This document shows positions 52,634-61,027 of a stretch of DNA of 64,000 nt, one piece after another. The stretch covers positions 759,738 through 823,737 of the forward strand of contig NZ_LMHW01000013.1 in the NCBI RefSeq assembly GCF_001428525.1, written 5' to 3'. The notes below the pieces were generated by a model, which saw only the letters and a program-made list of their open reading frames with translations, made no database searches and was not told where the DNA came from. Within the stretch, counting starts at the first letter, position 1; each line of letters begins with the position of its first letter. A program made the position numbers and the translations under genes. The DNA is from Flavobacterium sp. Root186. Its GTDB lineage: Bacteria; Bacteroidota; Bacteroidia; Flavobacteriales; Flavobacteriaceae.

Positions 52634-54235
52634 TTATTGTTTTATTATTTTTCCTGCTTTCTGCAAAGCTCCAGATTTAAAAGTATAAAAGTACAGTCCG
52701 CTGGTTAAGCTTTCAACAGAAAGAACCGGATTTTGATTTGTTATTTCTTTTTCAATCAGCTTTTGTCCCAAAATAGAATAAATGGACACAGAAGCAGTCT
52801 CATCAGTAAACAAAAAAGAAATATTGGATTTCGCCGGATTTGGATAAACTGAAAAATCCGATGAAGACTGAAAAGTATCAACGCTTAAAGTCGATCCAAA
52901 ATTGGGAATTCCGTAACCATAATTATTATCCGGAACAGTATATTTATCTGCAGATTGAATAATCATTTGTCTAATTTCCTGATTTGTTTTCGTTGGAAAA
53001 GCCTGCCATAAACAAGCGACCATTCCTGCCATAATTGGGCATGAAAAAGAAGTTCCGTTAGCCGTACCAATAGTTCCCGTAGTACTTGAAACTACTGCGG
53101 CCACTCCTTGTGCCATTATATCTGGTTTTATTCGATTGTCAAAACTTGGACCAATAGAACTAGTAGGAGCTTTAACTTTTACAGAATTTACTGAACCAAT
53201 TGTAAGAACAGATACGCCATCTGCAGGTGAGCCAATATGCTTTTCAGCAGTATTCCCTTCATTTCCGGCAGAAGCCAAAACAATAATTCCTTTGCTAAAA
53301 GCCAGTTCAGCACCTTTTGTACTAAAATTTGTTATGCCGTTCATGTCACTATAAGTATGACTATAATTTGCATTATCAAAGCCAAAATAACCCAATGAAG
53401 TTGTAATTATATCCACTCCAAAAGCATCTGCCTGTTCTGCAGCTTCAACCCAGTACGATTCTTCAACAGGATTTTCTGATGCACCATCTTCAGTAATAAA
53501 TAAATAATAAGATGCATCTGGAGCGGTTCCTACCAAAGAGTTTTCTATGTAACCACCCATTGTTGATAAAACTAAAGTTCCGTGATCGCTTCCAGAATAG
53601 AAATTTGTGTTTCGGTTGACATAATCATAGCCACCTAAAATTAAATTATTGTCACGAAGTCGCTTAAAAGGTTCTGCTGTATTTACGCCTGGAAACCCTC
53701 CGTCTAAAACTGCAATTACTTTTCCGGAACCTGTATAATTCTGTTGATGCAAAACTTGTCCGTTAAGCATTTGAATTTGATTTGCAGAACTTCCGTATGC
53801 ATAATCAATTGTAGTTTCCAGCTTATTTTTTACCGCTGCAATATTGTTTTCTGAAACTTTTTTTGAAGTTACATTCAAATTCTTATTTGCAAAAGTTACT
53901 TTACTAACAAATGAAAGCAGTTTTAATGCATCAATATTAGTCTGAGTTCCTCTAACATGAAGAGCATTCAACCATTTAGACTGAGCCTTTACAGTTATAC
54001 CTGTACTTGCTTTTATCTGATCTACATAAGTAGTTTCCAGAGGTGCATCCGTAATATTTAATGCAATATTTTGTGCCGTACGGCGATCTAATGATCTCTG
54101 CGAAAGAGTCAGCGAGGGATTATTGAAAAAATCCTGCGAATTTGGTTTTCCTGTAAAATATACCCAGGCATCTTCTTCCTGAGAAAACATTACAATCGAA
54201 AACAATAATAAAAGAAAAGTAAAGCTATGTTTCAT
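52634..54235 (-). CDS. S8 subtilisin-like serine protease with T9SS type A sorting domain
   Basis: 533 residues. Signal peptide (LLLFSIVMFSQ), a propeptide region (DAWVYFTGK to about 150), then the catalytic domain: Asp178 (VIAVLDGG), His218 (GSDHGTLVLSTMGG), oxyanion Asn325 (ASAGNEG) and Ser396 (ANGTSFSCPIMAG). The last 75 residues are a type 9 secretion C-terminal domain (FSVYPNPAKSNISF, YSILGQKLIEKEI, SLTSGLYFYTFKSG), so the protease is exported through the outer membrane by the gliding-linked T9SS. The gene is 43 bp after mnmA and 8 bp before the nitronate monooxygenase-like gene. Confidence 0.95.
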   Translation of the reverse strand: MKHSFTFLLLLFSIVMFSQEEDAWVYFTGKPNSQDFFNNPSLTLSQRSLDRRTAQNIALNITDAPLETTYVDQIKASTGITVKAQSKWLNALHVRGTQTNIDALKLLSFVSKVTFANKNLNVTSKKVSENNIAAVKNKLETTIDYAYGSSANQIQMLNGQVLHQQNYTGSGKVIAVLDGGFPGVNTAEPFKRLRDNNLILGGYDYVNRNTNFYSGSDHGTLVLSTMGGYIENSLVGTAPDASYYLFITEDGASENPVEESYWVEAAEQADAFGVDIITTSLGYFGFDNANYSHTYSDMNGITNFSTKGAELAFSKGIIVLASAGNEGNTAEKHIGSPADGVSVLTIGSVNSVKVKAPTSSIGPSFDNRIKPDIMAQGVAAVVSSTTGTIGTANGTSFSCPIMAGMVACLWQAFPTKTNQEIRQMIIQSADKYTVPDNNYGYGIPNFGSTLSVDTFQSSSDFSVYPNPAKSNISFLFTDETASVSIYSILGQKLIEKEITNQNPVLSVESLTSGLYFYTFKSGALQKAGKIIKQ

Positions 54236-54278
54236 ATATACTCTTTTAAAAGGAAATCCTTCGTAAAAAAGTATAAAG

Positions 54279-55466
54279 CTAAGAAATTACTCCCGAACCA
54301 ACTAATTCATTCTCTAAATACCAGGCAACAAACTGCCCTTCTGTTATTGCAGATTGTGGTTCCTCAAAATGAACATACATTCCGTCTTCAAATTGATGAA
54401 GTATCGCTTTTTGCAATGGCTGACGGTAACGAATTCTCGCCATAACTTCCATTTTTTCGCCTGCTTTTAAATTCAAATCTTCACGAACCCAGTGTACTTC
54501 GGATTCTCCAACAAACAAAGCTTTTTTAAACAATCCAGGATGATTGCTAGTTAAACCAGTATAAATTGTATTAGTTTCAACATCGGTAGCAATTACAAAT
54601 AACGGATCTGTAGTTCCGCCAACGTTCAATCCTTTTCTTTGGCCAACAGTAAAATAATGTGCACCTTGGTGTTTGCCCATAATTTTTCCCATTGTTGGAA
54701 GATAATGCAGCTTTTGAGCTTCTATTTTTAAATCTTCTTCTAAAGATAATTCAGCTGATTTTTCAACATTATAAATCGGATCGTTTTTATCGATCTGAAC
54801 AATTGTACCTTCTTTCGGCTGTAATTTTTGCTGTAAAAACTCCGGTAAACGAACTTTTCCAATAAAACAAAGTCCTTGCGAATCTTTCTTTTCGGCAGTT
54901 ACCAATTCCATTTCTGCCGCAATTTCACGAACTTCTGGTTTTGTCAACGCACCAATTGGAAATAATGCTTTAGACAATTGATCCTGCGACAACTGGCATA
55001 AAAAATAAGATTGATCTTTGTTTACATCATTTCCGGCAATCAATTGATAAACCGTTTTTCCGTCAACCTCAATTTCACTTTTTTGGCAGTAATGTCCAGT
55101 AGCAACATAATCGGCACCAAGACTTAATGCGATTTTCATAAAAACATCAAATTTGATTTCGCGGTTACAAAGCACATCAGGATTTGGAGTTCTTCCTTTT
55201 TCGTATTCGTTGAACATATAATCAACGATTTTTTCTTTGTACTCTTCGCTTAGATCGACAGTTTGAAACGGTATTCCAAGTTTTTCAGCCACCAATAAAG
55301 CATCGTTACTATCTTCTAACCAAGGACATTCGTTAGAAATAGTAACCGAATCATCGTGCCAATTTTTCATAAAAAGCCCAATAACTTCGTATCCTTGCTG
55401 CTGCAATAAATATGCGGCAACACTAGAATCTACTCCACCAGAAAGACCAACAACTACACGTTTCAT
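54279..55466 (-). CDS. mnmA: tRNA 2-thiouridine(34) synthase MnmA
   Basis: 395 residues, slightly longer than the usual 360-370. Adenylates U34 of Lys, Glu and Gln tRNAs and inserts sulfur. The PP-loop is GLSGGVDSSVAAYLL; the two catalytic cysteines are in PNPDVLCNREIKFD and KKDSQGLCFIGKVRL. The C-terminal tRNA-binding domain includes GAHYFTVGQRKGLNVGG and ITEGQFVAWY. First gene of a leftward group; -7 box at 55496-55503. Confidence 0.97.
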   Translation of the reverse strand: MKRVVVGLSGGVDSSVAAYLLQQQGYEVIGLFMKNWHDDSVTISNECPWLEDSNDALLVAEKLGIPFQTVDLSEEYKEKIVDYMFNEYEKGRTPNPDVLCNREIKFDVFMKIALSLGADYVATGHYCQKSEIEVDGKTVYQLIAGNDVNKDQSYFLCQLSQDQLSKALFPIGALTKPEVREIAAEMELVTAEKKDSQGLCFIGKVRLPEFLQQKLQPKEGTIVQIDKNDPIYNVEKSAELSLEEDLKIEAQKLHYLPTMGKIMGKHQGAHYFTVGQRKGLNVGGTTDPLFVIATDVETNTIYTGLTSNHPGLFKKALFVGESEVHWVREDLNLKAGEKMEVMARIRYRQPLQKAILHQFEDGMYVHFEEPQSAITEGQFVAWYLENELVGSGVIS

Positions 55467-55495
55467 TTTAAAATCTTTATAATTTTACAAGGGTG

Positions 55496-55503
55496 CAAAG
55501 ATA
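55496..55503 (-). promoter_or_regulatory. -7 box TATCTTTG of mnmA
   Basis: The plus strand reads CAAAGATA, 30 bases before the ATG at 55466. Confidence 0.6.
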
Positions 55504-55608
55504 CGCCATATTTTAGAAAATCTAATCGGTTTCAATTAGTTTATATAATCCCGTGGTAGATAAAACTTATTGTTTAAATACTTACTTTTAATATTCAATA
55601 CATTTGTC

Positions 55609-57486
55609 ATGAAAAAATACATTTACGGCCTATTATTCTTTTTCATTTTCATGTCTTTAAGTGCACAAAGATATTCATCATCCTTAGCTGATTATGAAGC
55701 GTATAAAGCATTTAGAGGAAAACCTTTATCTGATAAATTCTCCAATATCGAATCGGTAAAAGTTGTTTATGATTTAAGGAAACAAAAAATGTATTATTTC
55801 AACAGCACTTTGATTCCGCTGCATTATGATTTTGTAACCAATTATCTGCGATACAATTACGACTTGCAAATTTTTAATAATGAGAATTACAGCAATACTT
55901 TAAAAGACAGGGATTTTTTACTGGGAAATCTCAATCATATTAAAGGAACTGATAAATGGATTTTTGAACTTGCCGCTTCAGATCACATGCCAATTCCATT
56001 AATTGAACGTTTTTTCAACTTAGTAATTCAATCCACATTTATTGGTCAAAATTTAAAATTTTATTTAAATAATCCTGAGCAGATGGAATGGTTTCGTCTG
56101 GAACAATTTAAAATTCCGTGTGTAAAATCAGATTACATTTTTAATGAAATAAAATATCAGGAAGTCGTTTCTGGAAGTAATGTCGGCATTTTAAAACAAT
56201 ATAAAATCAAAGATCTCGATAAAGTAAAACCAAATCCTGACGAAATTATAGTTTTAGACGGTACGCCGGATATTTTACCCAATGTAAGAGGAATTATTGT
56301 TAACGAATTGCAGACGCCGCTTAGTCATTTAGTGCTGCTGGGCAAGAACAGAAAAATTCCAATTATGGCTTATACATTGGCCTTAAAAGATGAAAACATT
56401 AAAAAATTACTTTCTAAAAAAGTAGAATTAAAAATTCAGGTTGATACTTTTTTTATAAAAGAAACTGATAAAAAGATTGTTATTAAAACGAATTCCAAAA
56501 AGAAAAAATTGACAATTGACAACACGATTACAGATTTAGTTGATTTATCTAAAATTCCTAAAAAAGGCGTTAATTATATTGGATCAAAAGCCCAAAACAT
56601 GTCCTATTTGATTGCTATTTCAAAAGAAATTCCTTTTAAAACGCCCGAAGATGCGCACGCTATTCCGTTCTATTTTTATACAAAACATATTCAGAAAGAA
56701 TCGATTTCACCTTTAATAAAAGAACTCTTGAATTCTACCAAAAAAGATTCAACGGTTTGGGTAAATCAGCAATTGAAAAAGATTCGTGATGCTATTAAAA
56801 AAGAACCGGCTGATCCTGAATTAATTTCAAAATTGAATGTAACGTTTAAAAATGCCAAATTCAAAAATTTCAGGTTTCGTTCCTCAACAAATGCAGAAGA
56901 TTTGGACGATTTTAACGGCGCCGGATTATATGATTCTAAAACCGGAATTCTTGGAGACAGCATTAAAACATTCGAAAAAGCAATTAAACAAGTTTGGGCA
57001 AGCGTATGGAATGAAGCTTCGTATAATGAAAGAGAACTTTTTGGAATCGATCAGCAAAATATTGCCATGGGAGTTTTGGTTCATCGTTCTTTTCCAGATG
57101 AATTAGCAAATGGCGTTGTAATCACGAAAAATATTTTCAGAGAAAATTTTCCCGGAATTACAGTAAATATTCAAAAAGGAGAAAACTCTGTTGTAAAACC
57201 AGAAAAAGGCGAAATCTGCGAGCAGTTTGTAGCGTATCATTTAAACTCCGGAACTGACGATGAGGATTTTGATGTCGATTATACTTCAAACTCAAATATC
57301 AATAATAATGAGCCTTTATTAAGCAGAAAAGAAATGAGCAGGCTTTTTCTTGTGAGCCGTAAAATTGAAGAGAAAATGTACCGCTATTGGCGAAAAAACC
57401 TCTTTCATCCTGTAGATATAGAATTTAAAATTGTTGGCGAAAATCGGGATTTATATATCAAACAGGTTCGTCCATTTAATAATTAA
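55609..57486 (+). CDS. Exported PEP-synthase/glucan-water-dikinase-like protein
   Basis: 625 residues from the ATG at 55609, with a signal peptide (LLFFFIFMSLSAQ). After an N-terminal domain of unknown kind (about 20-190) comes a phosphohistidine swivel domain with ELQTPLSHLVLLGKN (His at about 240), resembling the SHxxxxAR site of dikinases. The C-terminal half is a PPDK/PEP-synthase ATP-grasp domain (FRFRSSTNAEDLDDFNGAGLYDS; GVLVHRSFPDELANGVVIT; DIEFKIVGENRDLYIKQVRPF). PEP synthase has ATP-grasp first and swivel second; here the order is reversed, as in plant glucan water dikinase. Export of an ATP-dependent enzyme is unexpected. An upstream TTG at 55570 would add 13 residues. Confidence 0.8.
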   Translation: MKKYIYGLLFFFIFMSLSAQRYSSSLADYEAYKAFRGKPLSDKFSNIESVKVVYDLRKQKMYYFNSTLIPLHYDFVTNYLRYNYDLQIFNNENYSNTLKDRDFLLGNLNHIKGTDKWIFELAASDHMPIPLIERFFNLVIQSTFIGQNLKFYLNNPEQMEWFRLEQFKIPCVKSDYIFNEIKYQEVVSGSNVGILKQYKIKDLDKVKPNPDEIIVLDGTPDILPNVRGIIVNELQTPLSHLVLLGKNRKIPIMAYTLALKDENIKKLLSKKVELKIQVDTFFIKETDKKIVIKTNSKKKKLTIDNTITDLVDLSKIPKKGVNYIGSKAQNMSYLIAISKEIPFKTPEDAHAIPFYFYTKHIQKESISPLIKELLNSTKKDSTVWVNQQLKKIRDAIKKEPADPELISKLNVTFKNAKFKNFRFRSSTNAEDLDDFNGAGLYDSKTGILGDSIKTFEKAIKQVWASVWNEASYNERELFGIDQQNIAMGVLVHRSFPDELANGVVITKNIFRENFPGITVNIQKGENSVVKPEKGEICEQFVAYHLNSGTDDEDFDVDYTSNSNINNNEPLLSRKEMSRLFLVSRKIEEKMYRYWRKNLFHPVDIEFKIVGENRDLYIKQVRPFNN

Positions 57487-58040
57487 TAGAATACTAAAAG
57501 ATCTATTTCGTTCGTCACTGTATTGACCAAAACAATTTTAAAATCAAAATCCTGAATATTGATTTTTTCCTGAACTGCTTTGCGGATATTTCCATTTTCT
57601 AAAGAGAAATCGTTGATGAGCGGAATTTTCACATCGACAGTATTGAGATATTTTGAAGCTTTTCTGTTTACGATAATAGACGCTGCTACATAAAAGCCAA
57701 TGATGATAATTTGAAAAAATAAGAGTATTTCTATTTTTTCAAAAGGATACATAATGTCTAAAATAGAAAGCGTAATTGTGGCAAAAAGAAAGATAATCGC
57801 ATTTACAGTAAATGATTGCGTTCGAAATCTTAAAATTGAAAAAATAGCAAATAAACCAAAGCCAATCCCAACTCCAATTTCAATTTTTGTGAATAAATAG
57901 CAAAGCGAAAAAGTACAGAGACCAACAATAACCATCAACGGATTTATAGTTTCGTTATCTTTTCTGTTTGAGAAAAAGTACAAAACCAAAATCGAAAAAA
58001 ACAATAAAAAAAATCTTCCTGCAAGTTCGTTTAAATCCAT
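57483..58040 (-). CDS. DUF4956 membrane protein
   Basis: 185 residues with about five hydrophobic segments in the first 125 (LAGRFFLLFFSILVLYFFS, LMVIVGLCTFSLCYLF, IGVGIGFGLFAIFSILRFRTQ). The FGLFAIFSILRFRTQ motif is typical of DUF4956. The C-terminal 60 residues are cytoplasmic. Proteins of this family often accompany VTC-like polyphosphate or CotH genes, but none lies here. Its stop overlaps the dikinase-like gene stop by 4 bp (convergent). Unknown role. Confidence 0.82.
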   Translation of the reverse strand: MDLNELAGRFFLLFFSILVLYFFSNRKDNETINPLMVIVGLCTFSLCYLFTKIEIGVGIGFGLFAIFSILRFRTQSFTVNAIIFLFATITLSILDIMYPFEKIEILLFFQIIIIGFYVAASIIVNRKASKYLNTVDVKIPLINDFSLENGNIRKAVQEKINIQDFDFKIVLVNTVTNEIDLLVFY

Positions 58041-58092
58041 TGAATCAAAATATTAGCACAATCAAATTTAAACAATTAGATAAAAAATCAGT

Positions 58093-58138
58093 CACGAATT
58101 CACGAATTTTTGTTTTATAATAAATTCGTGAATTCGTG
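58093..58138. repeat. Perfect inverted repeat CACGAATTCACGAATTT
   Basis: A 17-bp perfect stem (58093-58109 and 58122-58138) with a 12-base loop, of the CCACGAATT family seen at 39046, 40230 and 63718. It follows the MORN gene on the minus strand, so it may also end its transcript. Confidence 0.75.
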
Positions 58139-58165
58139 GCTTAAAAATTTAAATATATAAATAGC

Positions 58166-58885
58166 TTAATTACCCATTTTAGGTTTTGAATCGGCTTTAT
58201 AACTAGCTTTTGGATCGCTCATGTTAACTTCTTTAGTTAATTTCCCATTCGTATAAAACTGCCACATTCCGGCTTTTTTTCCTTTTACAAATTTTCCTTT
58301 AGAAGCTACAGCACCATCTGCATCATAAAAAACAGCATCACCTTCATACTCGTTATTTTTAAAAACAGATTGTTCCTGAATAGTCCCGTTTTGTCCTAGT
58401 TTTTTATAATTTCCTTCTTTTAAACCATTTACATACGTCATTTCTTCAGCAACTTTAGCGTTCGGATAATAAACCGTTCTTAAACCTTGTAATTTCCCTT
58501 TTTTATAGGTTTCTGAAGTCATCAAAACCTTAGAAGCTTTGTGATAATATTTCCACTCGCCTTCTCTTTCCTTTCCAACTTCTTTTCCTTCACTTACTAT
58601 ATTTTTATTCTGATCATAAAAAATAGTATATGAGCTTCCATCATTAGCTGTAAAATCGCGCGTTGCAATTACATCTCCTTTTTTAGTATCATCAAAAAAT
58701 TTAAAAATTCCAGTTTCTTTTCCGTGACTGAAAGTTCCTTCATATCTCGGGCGTTTTGATTCGTAAACACCTTTCCAAACACCGTCTTTCTTTCCGTTAA
58801 CATCTAATTTATTAAACTCCGTTTGGGCATTTACAAAGAAAACATTTAGTAATAGCAGCCCAATTATTATTTTTTTAGAAATCAT
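58166..58885 (-). CDS. Exported MORN/YwqK-type repeat protein
   Basis: 239 residues with a signal peptide (IIIGLLLLNVFFVNAQ). About seven MORN-like units follow (KKDGVWKGVYESKRPRYEGTF, KLQGLRTVYYPNAKVAEEMTYV, KKAGMWQFYTNGKLTKEV). It is smaller than but related in pattern to the TPR-MORN protein at 44032. The function is unknown; database names such as 'YwqK antitoxin' rest on weak evidence. -7 box at 58946-58953. Confidence 0.82.
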   Translation of the reverse strand: MISKKIIIGLLLLNVFFVNAQTEFNKLDVNGKKDGVWKGVYESKRPRYEGTFSHGKETGIFKFFDDTKKGDVIATRDFTANDGSSYTIFYDQNKNIVSEGKEVGKEREGEWKYYHKASKVLMTSETYKKGKLQGLRTVYYPNAKVAEEMTYVNGLKEGNYKKLGQNGTIQEQSVFKNNEYEGDAVFYDADGAVASKGKFVKGKKAGMWQFYTNGKLTKEVNMSDPKASYKADSKPKMGN

Positions 58886-58945
58886 CTTGTATTCAATTTT
58901 TAACTTAAACGAAAATTAGTTTCATAAAGTATGTTTTGTCATTTT

Positions 58946-58953
58946 CAAAGTTA
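58946..58953 (-). promoter_or_regulatory. -7 box TAACTTTG of the MORN gene
   Basis: The plus strand reads CAAAGTTA, 61 bases before the ATG at 58885. Confidence 0.45.
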
Positions 58954-59000
58954 AAATTTTCATTTGTTATTTGAAAAGGAAACACACTTCTTAAAATAAA

Positions 59001-59025
59001 AAAATCCCGATCTAATCGGGATTTT
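59001..59025 (-). terminator. Terminator of the pyrG-yidC transcript
   Basis: AAAATCCCGAT paired with ATCGGGATTTT (59015-59025), a 3-base loop, and A/T runs on both sides, just after the yidC stop. Confidence 0.9.
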
Positions 59026-59031
59026 TAAAAT

Positions 59032-60945
59032 TTATTTCTTTTTATTCTGAGTCTTTTTAGCTGCTTCCTGCTGCTCCATCACATCCTGAAGACGTTGTTG
59101 AAACTTGCTTGGTTTTTTAGGCTCTTTTAATTTATTCTCCTGAATTTGAGCGTGAATTTTCTCGCTGTCTACGATGTAATTTTTAATTACAAACATAATT
59201 CCGATAGTAATTAAGTTCGAGATAAAGTTGTACAAACTTAAACCTGCACCATAACTATTAAAGAAAATTAACATCATTAATGGCGAAACATAAATCATGA
59301 TTTTCATCATTTTTGCCATATCCGGCATACCTTCCTGCTGAGGCGCAGCCATTTGCTGATCTCCAGAAGTCATTTTCATATAAAAGAAAATTGCAATTGC
59401 CGCCAAAATTGGGAACAAACTAATATGGTCTCCATACAATGGAATATTGAAAGGTAATTTTACAACCGAGTCAAAAGATGATAAATCGTCTGCCCAAAGG
59501 AAGCCTTTTTGTCTTAATTCAAAAGCTGATGGGAAAAACTGGAAAGATGCATACATAAACGGAAGCTGAATCAATGCCGGAATACATCCTGCCATTGGGT
59601 TTACTCCTGCTTTGTTGTACAGTTTCATTGTTTCCTGTTGTTTTTTCATTGGGTCTTTTTTGTATTTTTCTCCCAATTCAGTAATATCCGGACGTAAAAC
59701 TTTCATTTTAGCCTGTGATAAAAACGACTTATATGTAATTGGCGACATAGCCAATTTGATAATAATAGTAAAGATAATAATTGCAATACCTAATGACAAT
59801 CCAATTGTTGAACTCAGGAATCCAAACAACGGAATAAAAATTAATCTGTTAATCCAACCAAAAATTCCCCATCCTAATGGAATAATTTTTTGGAAATTTT
59901 TATCGTAAGATTTTAAAACTTTATAATCTGCTGGTCCAAAATACCATTGCATTTTATAATCAATTTCACCATTTGAAAATGCTAAAGGAACGTTTGCTTT
60001 GAACTGTTTAGTAAATACCGTATCTATTTTTTCATCATTCACTAAATTAGTTGATTCTAATTTAGATGTTGCAAATGGTTTGTCTGTTACTAAAATAGAA
60101 GTAAAGAAATGTTGTTTATAAGCTATAAAACTTACTTTTTCAACTGTCTCTTCTTCATGTTTACCTAAACCTGCATAATTTATTTTCCCATCTTCATGTT
60201 CGTAATAAATTTCGGCATAACGGTTTTCATAAGAAATACTTTTCTCATTTCTGTATGTTTTTAAATTCCACTCTAAATCTAACGGCTTAGAAGAATTTAA
60301 AACTTTATTTAATCCTTGAGAACGTATGTCAAAACCAACTAAATAATCGTTTGGTTTTAATATATATTTATATTCTAAAAACTCGTTAGCTCCTGCTTTT
60401 AAACGCATTGTTAAAATCTGGTCTGCACCATTTTTAGTCAACGTTGGTTCAAAAAATAAATCTTTAGAATTTAAAGTTCTATTATCAATCGTTTGTAATT
60501 GAATGTTTAAATTAGCATTGTTGTCTTTGATCAACTCTACTAATTGTCCCGAATTTTTCTCAAATTTTTTGAATTCTTTTAGAACAGCTTCAACTATATA
60601 ACCACCTTTATTAGCGATTTTAAGTTTAATCTTCTCGTTTTCGATAGTTGTAAAAGAGTCTTTTGCAGAAGGAAGCGTAGCAGAATATGCAAATCCGCCT
60701 AAAGTTTTTTGTAATTGTGCTAATTGAACTGTATCGCCTGGTGTTGCAGCTACAACTGGTGCAGCAACAGTTTTAGCTTTATCAGCTTTTGCCTGAGCTT
60801 CTTGTTTAGCTACTAATTCTTTCTTGGCTTTTTCAGCAGCAATTTCTTTATCAGAAGGCTGATTTTGGTACATAATCCAAATCAGAATTCCGAATATCAA
60901 TACAAAACCAATGATTGAATTAAGGTCAAATTTTTTTTCTTCCAT
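59032..60945 (-). CDS. yidC: Membrane protein insertase YidC
   Basis: 637 residues, the long Gram-negative form. Inserts and folds inner-membrane proteins, with or without SecYEG. First span (NSIIGFVLIFGILIWIMYQNQPSD), a periplasmic beta-domain (about 60-370), then the conserved core with segments IGLSLGIAIIIFTIIIKLAMSPITYKSFLSQAKM, MAGCIPALIQLPFMYASFQFF, LFPILAAIAIFFYMKM and LMMLIFFNSYGAGLSLYNFISNLITIG. A basic C-terminal tail (KKPSKFQQRLQDVMEQQEAAKKTQNKKK) can bind ribosomes. It is 82 bp downstream of pyrG and probably in its operon. Confidence 0.96.
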   Translation of the reverse strand: MEEKKFDLNSIIGFVLIFGILIWIMYQNQPSDKEIAAEKAKKELVAKQEAQAKADKAKTVAAPVVAATPGDTVQLAQLQKTLGGFAYSATLPSAKDSFTTIENEKIKLKIANKGGYIVEAVLKEFKKFEKNSGQLVELIKDNNANLNIQLQTIDNRTLNSKDLFFEPTLTKNGADQILTMRLKAGANEFLEYKYILKPNDYLVGFDIRSQGLNKVLNSSKPLDLEWNLKTYRNEKSISYENRYAEIYYEHEDGKINYAGLGKHEEETVEKVSFIAYKQHFFTSILVTDKPFATSKLESTNLVNDEKIDTVFTKQFKANVPLAFSNGEIDYKMQWYFGPADYKVLKSYDKNFQKIIPLGWGIFGWINRLIFIPLFGFLSSTIGLSLGIAIIIFTIIIKLAMSPITYKSFLSQAKMKVLRPDITELGEKYKKDPMKKQQETMKLYNKAGVNPMAGCIPALIQLPFMYASFQFFPSAFELRQKGFLWADDLSSFDSVVKLPFNIPLYGDHISLFPILAAIAIFFYMKMTSGDQQMAAPQQEGMPDMAKMMKIMIYVSPLMMLIFFNSYGAGLSLYNFISNLITIGIMFVIKNYIVDSEKIHAQIQENKLKEPKKPSKFQQRLQDVMEQQEAAKKTQNKKK

Positions 60946-61027
60946 TATTTATTTAAAAAAGTTATCCGTCAGAAGTTATTAGTTATGATTATAGCTTAAA
61001 AGTTACAACCTCTGAGAATATTAATTA

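Noticed and set aside
55599..55606. TACATTTG box 2 bases before the dikinase-like ATG
   Set aside because: A transcript starting 7 bases further on would lose the ATG at 55609, and no later start keeps the signal peptide, so it is probably chance.
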